From contig JBAMDO010000380.1 in the NCBI GenBank assembly GCA_037074765.1, positions 1-29,759 on the forward strand: 29,759 bases of DNA, read 5' to 3'. Below the pieces are notes generated by a model. It worked only from the letters and a program-made list of their open reading frames with translations, did not search any database and was not told where the DNA came from. The position numbers and the translations under genes are program-made. Below are positions 24,023-29,759 of this stretch, in pieces (positions within the stretch are counted from its first letter, which is position 1; each line of letters opens with the position of its first letter). The stretch is from Mansonella perstans (taxonomy: Eukaryota; Nematoda; Chromadorea; Rhabditida; Onchocercidae).

Positions 24023-24193
24023 ATGGCATTAGATGAATTAGATCATCAGAATCCTATCTTCTCTCACTTAATCAAGCTTGGCTTACTTTCTGGCCAGAAC
24101 AAACTAAAACAATTTCCACACCAGACTGAACCTTATTTGCAATTGTTATCAAAATATAGCTCAGTGGTTGTTGCATTTCTCTTCTGTGAATAA
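24023..24193 (+). CDS. Small hypothetical ORF, 56 codons
   Basis: ATG at 24023 to TAA at 24191-24193. The peptide begins MALDELDHQNPIFSHLIKLG and ends with a short hydrophobic stretch (SSVVVAFLFCE). Its amino-acid composition is more balanced than that of its surroundings, which are mostly homopolymer-rich. The stop overlaps an AATAAA-like word. I do not recognise it, and no splice sites or neighbours support it; it may be chance or a stray exon. Confidence 0.15.
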   Translation: MALDELDHQNPIFSHLIKLGLLSGQNKLKQFPHQTEPYLQLLSKYSSVVVAFLFCE

Positions 24194-25074
24194 ACACTTT
24201 TGTTTTATTTAAAAATTTATTTTAAAAAACATAAAATTATTCAACAATGACAATAAAAATATATATGGCAACTTGGTAAGAAATATGTTTCGATATTCGG
24301 ATATAACTTAAAAATACCTACAAGGAAGAGCAGATATTCTTTTTCTCCTCAGTTCAGCCGATCATCCGCTCCATTTGTATACTGCGGTAAGTAATACATA
24401 AGTTTCGAACAACATGGTTTATGCTGCTAGCCTCCTTGTTCAGCTATTACCAATGTTTGATCTATTTTGTAGCAAAAAAAAAATTCACAGATCATTTTCA
24501 ATTCACAAATTAATTCACATGAAAAAAAAAAATTCAGAAAACCGGGAATAAAGGGAGAAAAAATGAGAGAAAAAATATGGGACAAATCAGCAACCTCACT
24601 GCTATTATTATTGCTATTGGTACAAATAAGAAAAAAAAGCGGAAAAAGCATCTCAGTACAAAGTTAACTGAAAAAGACATTAAACAGAGGCCTCTAATGA
24701 ATTTTAGGCATTACATCGTTCAAAGATATATCATTATGTACACATAAAGGCAAAAAAGAAAAGAAAAAAAGCATTCATAGAACACACCGTGTGACTTTTA
24801 ATCCCGTTGAATTACGCTATTTCTGTGATTATTATTGACAACGCAAAAATTACCAAGATAAGCAAGTTTATCCAATTTAATCCTTTTAAAACAAATTCTT
24901 AATTACTAGAACTAAATTTGGTTGAAAATTTTGGAACTACACATCAATAAAGTGGTTTTTAACCGATATAAATAAACCGCCCAAAATGACATTTGAGCAA
25001 AATTCAAATTACCAAAACTGTTAACTAAAACGGATGGCAAAAGATAGTTACATTGCGTATCAACTATTAATACA

Positions 25075-25080
25075 TTTATT
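25075..25080 (-). terminator. Candidate poly(A) signal of lin-1
   Basis: TTTATT on plus is AATAAA on the lin-1 strand, about 250 bases after the stop and in a palindromic ATTTATTTAAATAAA context. The AAATAAA-like words at 25259-25282 lie on the wrong strand for this gene. Modest evidence. Confidence 0.35.
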
Positions 25081-25258
25081 TAAATAAAAATGATGATTTT
25101 TACAAAATGTTTCAAAATAAAATGGACTTTATCAAACTTAATTCTGGAACCAGTGTTCATAACTGTTTAATGCACAGATTATTCGGTATTTCGTCAATGA
25201 AAATTACGAAGATAAGTTAGGGCATGATAACAGTTGCAGTAGCGTAGTGGTCCCTGAG

Positions 25259-25282
25259 CAAATAAACAAATAAACAAATAAA
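25259..25282. repeat. Three tandem copies of an 8-bp CAAATAAA unit in lin-1 3' region
   Basis: Exact period of 8 from 25259 to 25282, about 50 bases after the lin-1 stop on its strand. Each junction forms an ATAAAC(A/G) word, matching the forkhead consensus RTAAAYA for two of the three. On the lin-1 mRNA it reads as repeated UUUAUUUG, an AU-rich element-like sequence. Confidence 0.8.
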
Positions 25283-25330
25283 CGAGCCAACGAATATTGC
25301 AGTTAAACATAACTTCAAATCAAAGAAATA

Positions 25331-28300
25331 TTAGAAATCTTTTGGAAACGGCACAACTGGTGTTTTTAAACTTTCCGGACTACGGCTTACGAAATTATTA
25401 CGACCATATGTTGGACAACCATTACCGTTTAGGTTCATAGCAGCACCAAGAAAAGGCATCAATGGTGACATCATTGCCGCAGTAGCCATTGCTGCCATAT
25501 GAGATGGATTTGGTGGAAACTGGAAGATTGGCTGCTGAAGGCTAGCGGTAGTTGGAGTCAACTTCGAGGCAGCCATAGGTGACCCTAGAGCTCCAAGCAT
25601 TGGGCTTACTGCTGCTGTCGTAAGAAATGATGTGAACGGACTTGTTGGACATAAACCAGCAGAAAGCGAAGCAGCTGCATAAAGTTGACTGAACTGAGTA
25701 ACCAAAGGTGATGTGTTCGTGTATGCACTACCTGTATTATTGTGAAGGAAAAAAGGTGAGGGTACCAGTAGATTATTTGATGATGATGATGATGATGATG
25801 ACAATTCGGATCCGTTGGAAAATGCTGCTGTAGCAGAAAGATTAAGCGGACGTGGTTTAACCCGTTTCAAGGAAGGTATTTGAGTACCATGCGTTCCATT
25901 CCGACCATCCGTAATTGTTACTGAGGGATTTGATGGATATGATAATGACTTCGACAGGGTCATAATCGGTACCGTCGAGGATGAGGATAATACCGCTGTA
26001 GTGGTTGTTTCGGGAGCGCTGCAACTGAACATCGGAGTTTTCCTCTTTCTGCATATCATTCCTCCATCAGTATTGGCATTGATCGCGTTCTGTAGACCAC
26101 CCGGCGGAGAATAACTTACCGATACACCGCTATATGAACATTGTCCGCTGGTGGAAGGTACAGGAGAAAAATCCAGTGTCGGTGCTGTTGTGGTGTTTAT
26201 CGCTGTTCTCATTCCCGAAGTATCTCCACCTATTGAAGTAAGCACACATTCTGTTGTTGCTTCCAATCCTCCGTTACTTTCTGTATTTTTTGTGCTGAAA
26301 TGACAGGAATCTCCAAAATATGAGCAAAGATGTATCTAAGCACTTATATATGCTTAATAAACGAACTATAATCCGCAAATCATCAATAATCTTCATTCTC
26401 TCGTATCTTGAAACGCTAATCTTGTCGGAAAAGTAGGCATGTAAAATAAGATACCTCGCAGATGGTGATGCACTCATATTGGTCGTACAGATGGCTTGCA
26501 TAGCTTGAGCATCGATAATACCTGGACCAGGAACAGATGGGGAGCTACTACACCGCGTTATGCTATGACAATCAGCTGAAATGCGGAAAGAAATTTGAAA
26601 TTTATCATTGTGGAGAATTTCGAGGAAGAAATTCACATCATCTTTCTTATAGCATTTATAAAATATTGCAGACTAAGATGAAAAATAAAATCAAACCAGC
26701 AGTAGTGCAGTCAGTTGACAAAGCATCGATATCTCGTGCGATAGCACATTGTAGCGCATCAGGTGTACAACCTTCCGGAAATGTCACAAATCGATAGACA
26801 AACTTTTGTCCAATCACCTGCAATAGATTATAGATAGCAGAGAGTTCTGAAAAAATTAACAAATAATCATTATAAAAGTGAATCCGCAACAAATGGTATT
26901 GCATTCAACATTTCGCTCCATGTATCATCGTTTTATGAAGCACGATGAAAGATACTTGAGAAACTTCAGTCATTCCGAATCCTCACGTAAATGAAACAGA
27001 CTGGTCAGCCGTTGCAGTAGATACTGACAATCAAACTTCCCGAAAACCGGTTCTTATTCCTTGGTACAACATATGAAATATTAGAGGATTGATTCTAATG
27101 ATGATCAATAGATTACAGGGAAACAGATTTTTCACCTTTTTGATAATATTCTTGTCGTAATAGTATCGCAATGCACGTGACAATTTATCATAATTCATAT
27201 GTGGTTTACTTTTACGTTGTCCCCATAACCGTGCAACGGCTTCTGCATCCAGTAACTGCAAATCAGGATACTAAAAAAGTATCAACATCTGCCTTAGATG
27301 AACTTCGTCAGTAACTATCTATCATATTTTCCCCTCTTCTTCTTTTCATATAAAGTACCCCGAACCAGAAGGAATATTTAATGTTTATAGTTCAAATGGA
27401 TGACCTTGTGCTTATTACACTGTACCACCACAACTATTTGCAACGCTATCGTAAGCATATTACTAGTTTCAACAATCTATTTAAATATATAGGCTATTTC
27501 TAATTCTTCCAATCCGAACTTTATATATTTTACTTATATCGTTTCACATAACAAAATGTTTAAAGTAATCATATTATGAACAATTCCAACGACTTTTAAA
27601 TATCTTATCATTTAATCTTATTTTTCGACAGGGATTGAGATGCTCTAAAATCAAGTTAGCGCATATGAAGCTCCCTGTTTGTCTTATGGTTCAAGCCAGA
27701 ATGTTACGATTCAAGCCAGGAACCTAATTTTCTGTGGCAATGCAAGTATCCAACAGAAGGTTACTGGATTCCATGTAGGACAGAATTTATTATTTCGGTC
27801 ATGACTATGATTCACTTTACCGATATGCAGCATCCAGTAAGTTCGACTTATACAAATTTCATTTTTGACTGAAAGCTCCCTTCCTGAATGCTTAATTCAT
27901 CATTGTAGAAATGAAAAAAAAGGTTCCCGAGCCATCCCTTATCGACACTGCTAAACACTCTCTAACAATCTAACAATTTGAATTAAGTCTGAAAAAAAGT
28001 TTTTAAAGTAAAGGCACCTTAAATTCGCCTTGCTGATTTGTCCATTGGATTAGATCAGTATGTTCACCCTTAAGCAGCAACTCCAAAAGAAATTGCCACA
28101 AGGTGATATTCGAATCAGTAGCAGCAAGTATAGATTGTGGATTAGTGGAAGGTAGCAGTATATTAGTTTTAATGTCTTTTGGAGTGGATCTTTCGCTATC
28201 ACAGCTTTCATGAGTAAGACTGGCTGTGACTGATTGATCAGCAACCGGATACGTTATCACTGGTGGTTTCCCATCAATTCTTATGTTTTGATCTAAATTT

Positions 28301-28372
28301 ACTTGTGAAGTGGTTGAAGGACTTCGGATTGAACTCCCACGGCTACTGCTACTGTTACTACTGGTCACCCCA
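25331..28372 (-). CDS. lin-1: ETS-domain transcription factor, ELK subfamily, LIN-1-like (5' end unresolved)
   Basis: Nuclear ETS factor acting downstream of Ras-MAP kinase; C. elegans LIN-1 controls vulval fate. Exons in transcript order: 28372-28018, 27255-27136, 26817-26697, 26575-26455 and 26294-25331, giving 559 visible residues. The ETS domain spans three exons: [22 protein letters not shown] ... GEFK / [40 protein letters not shown] / [11 protein letters not shown], with the DNA-contacting RALR intact. The long last exon carries a MAP-kinase D-site ([10 protein letters not shown], 25838-25867), an FxFP docking site (FQFP, 25514-25525) and SP/TP sites ([19 protein letters not shown]). 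A poly-Ser run comes from a (TCA)n array. No ATG precedes the ETS domain in its exon: the frame is open back to about 28490, and the acceptor may be 28373-28380 (TTTTCCAG, used here) or TTACAG, which would start the exon at 28405. The initiator lies upstream, perhaps outside the window. Confidence 0.93.
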
Positions 28373-29382
28373 CTGGAAAACGTGAGGTTACCAGGGCCAG
28401 CTTGGCTGTAAGACGGTAATGCAGTTGAATGTAGCAGGATTGTTGCTGCGCTGAGCGATTTATCACCGCTCCTTGTTCCACTTACACATTCAATTTACTA
28501 GGAAGCACAACAACGTCCTCGATATTGCACACCAAATGCCAAAAAGTGAACCCTTACACTGAAATTTGAAAATATTTTTACTACTGTTAATATATGCGAT
28601 AATCCATCTTACAATACGCGCATAGTAGTTCAACAAGTTTGACTACGAAATAAAAACCAATTGATCACAAAGAATCCTAATCAAATTCGGTAACAAAATT
28701 ACATTTTTATACCAGAAAGCACGGATATAATTGAATAATCAAAGAAATCAAAGTAACGGATCTGAAAAAATGTTCCTATCATTTTTCAGGACTTAAAGCC
28801 AAATTGATTATTCGCTTAGGTCAACATAGGAATTCCATTCGAATAACAAATAGGTTCATCCGATACATTTTCAATTATCAGTTATATTTCGAAATACAAA
28901 AGTTCCAAAATCACAAATTAAATTTTAAACTTATCACAATTTTCAGGGAAGATTTGTCACAATATAAATATTATGTCATACTACATATTTCTTTAATGCG
29001 TTGCTAAAAATACCATTCTAAAACAATACAACAGCAATTAGAAATCTCCAAAAAAGACCCATCACATTTTAAGATTTATTATCAATGACCAAGAAAACAA
29101 CAACGATTTCTTTGAAATATCACATTAAAATATGTTTTCAAAAATTTGCATTCCGATATTTGTTCGGGATTTTATGAAATTTATTCATTATGAAGCTCAA
29201 TATTGTTAAATAATCAGTAGTAGAGTACTGAAATTTCATACTTATAAATTTTAAAAATTTCGATCAAGTTCTATTAATTGCTTACATTTAACTTAGGACT
29301 GAATCGTAATTTAAAGTAATTAAACTAATTAACTAACTAATATTTAATAGATGAAACATCAAAATCTTTTTTAACAAATCAA

Positions 29383-29422
<40 letters not shown>

Positions 29423-29759
29423 AATGTAAACAAATAAAATCAACATGGGAATTCATTAGAATAATGATAAGCTGATAAAAAAAAGAAAAAAAAAGTGGAA
29501 AAGAAAAGGAAAATGGAACGGAAGATGGAGGATAAAAAGGTTATCATAAAAACGCTTCTCTCTTTTGTATAACATTACAAATGAAGACGTCACAATTATC
29601 ATCATAAAATGTTTCTTTACATTTCAATTGAATGGAATAGAAGTCAAAATTTTTTTTTATAACATACAAATTAAAAGAGCGTTACCCAATAAAATGATAG
29701 TATCTATCTATGAAACAAATGTCGCCGTTATCAGTGTTACCATGTACACATAATACACA
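28373..29759. other. Upstream lin-1 intron or promoter DNA
   Basis: The open frame of the ETS exon continues to about 28490, where a stop closes it. Beyond that I see no exon, only AT-rich sequence with a 31-base A-run at 29389-29419 (a T-tract on the lin-1 strand) and purine-rich DNA around 29480-29535. It is probably a long 5' intron of lin-1 or its promoter. Confidence 0.45.
29389..29419. repeat. Poly(A) homopolymer, 31 bases
   Basis: The longest pure homopolymer in the window, oriented as a T-tract relative to lin-1. Its exact length is likely uncertain because of slippage in sequencing. Confidence 0.9.

Larger units (their letters stand above)
18313..25330. other. 7-kb low-complexity intergenic region (ubc-8 upstream / lin-1 downstream)
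   Basis: No convincing exon is seen on either strand. It is extremely AT-rich and packed with homopolymers (A-runs at 18601-18621, 18654-18670, 18750-18772, 18846-18868, 22092-22111, 22397-22422; T-runs at 19070-19097, 21397-21415, 22518-22543), dinucleotide and trinucleotide arrays, and a 23-bp tandem repeat. Islands of ordinary complexity remain at about 20100-20510 and 23340-24220. The left end should be the ubc-8 promoter and the right end the lin-1 3'UTR. Confidence 0.6.

Noticed and set aside
24427..24651. 74-codon minus-strand Phe/Cys/Ile-rich ORF
   Set aside because: Composition follows A-rich plus-strand DNA; nothing recognisable.
25857..26054. 65-codon minus-strand ORF inside lin-1
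   Set aside because: Alternative frame within the long last exon of lin-1.
26537..26797. 86-codon plus-strand ORF
   Set aside because: Antisense to two lin-1 exons and the intron between them.

Overview
The window is nuclear DNA of a nematode, most likely a parasitic clade III (spirurid/filarial) species. Evidence: very AT-rich intergenic DNA, long homopolymer and dinucleotide runs, genes cut into many short exons by GT-AG introns of roughly 60-660 bases, spliced-leader-type acceptors (TTTTCAG) a few bases before two start codons, and proteins closest in my recollection to Caenorhabditis orthologues. The species cannot be fixed from sequence alone.

Seven protein genes can be assembled. On the plus strand: (1) a p38 MAP kinase lacking its 5' exons (387-2171); (2) a four-pass claudin-related Clc-like protein (4853-7266); (3) MANF, the ER-stress neurotrophic factor homologue (8972-10324); (4) the E2 enzyme UBC13/UBE2N (10829-11816); (5) a BAP31-type ER membrane protein (13246-15011). 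On the minus strand: (6) the E2 enzyme UBE2H/UBC-8 (16411-18312); (7) an ELK-subfamily ETS factor matching LIN-1, whose 5' end is unresolved (25331-28372 or beyond). Exon phases were followed codon by codon and all junctions described keep the frame.

The rest is non-coding as far as I can see. The 2.7 kb after the kinase holds a strong 35-bp inverted repeat. The 7 kb between ubc-8 and lin-1 is dominated by A/T homopolymers, microsatellites, a 23-bp tandem repeat with GGTCA direct repeats, and one small unassigned ORF.

Functionally, several genes share themes. MANF and BAP31 both belong to ER quality control and both carry ER-retention-type C-termini (KSEL and KKED). Two genes are ubiquitin E2 enzymes. 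A stress MAP kinase and a MAP-kinase-regulated ETS factor bracket the window. From memory, six of the seven have C. elegans orthologues on chromosome IV, three of them on the same genomic clone (Y54G2A), so the window looks like a preserved block of that chromosome rather than a newly assembled system. I found no novel multi-gene system; the items most worth checking are the GC-AG intron in the kinase, the hairpin, the 26-base last exon of ubc-8, the promoter elements of manf, and the T-tract organisation of the promoters.
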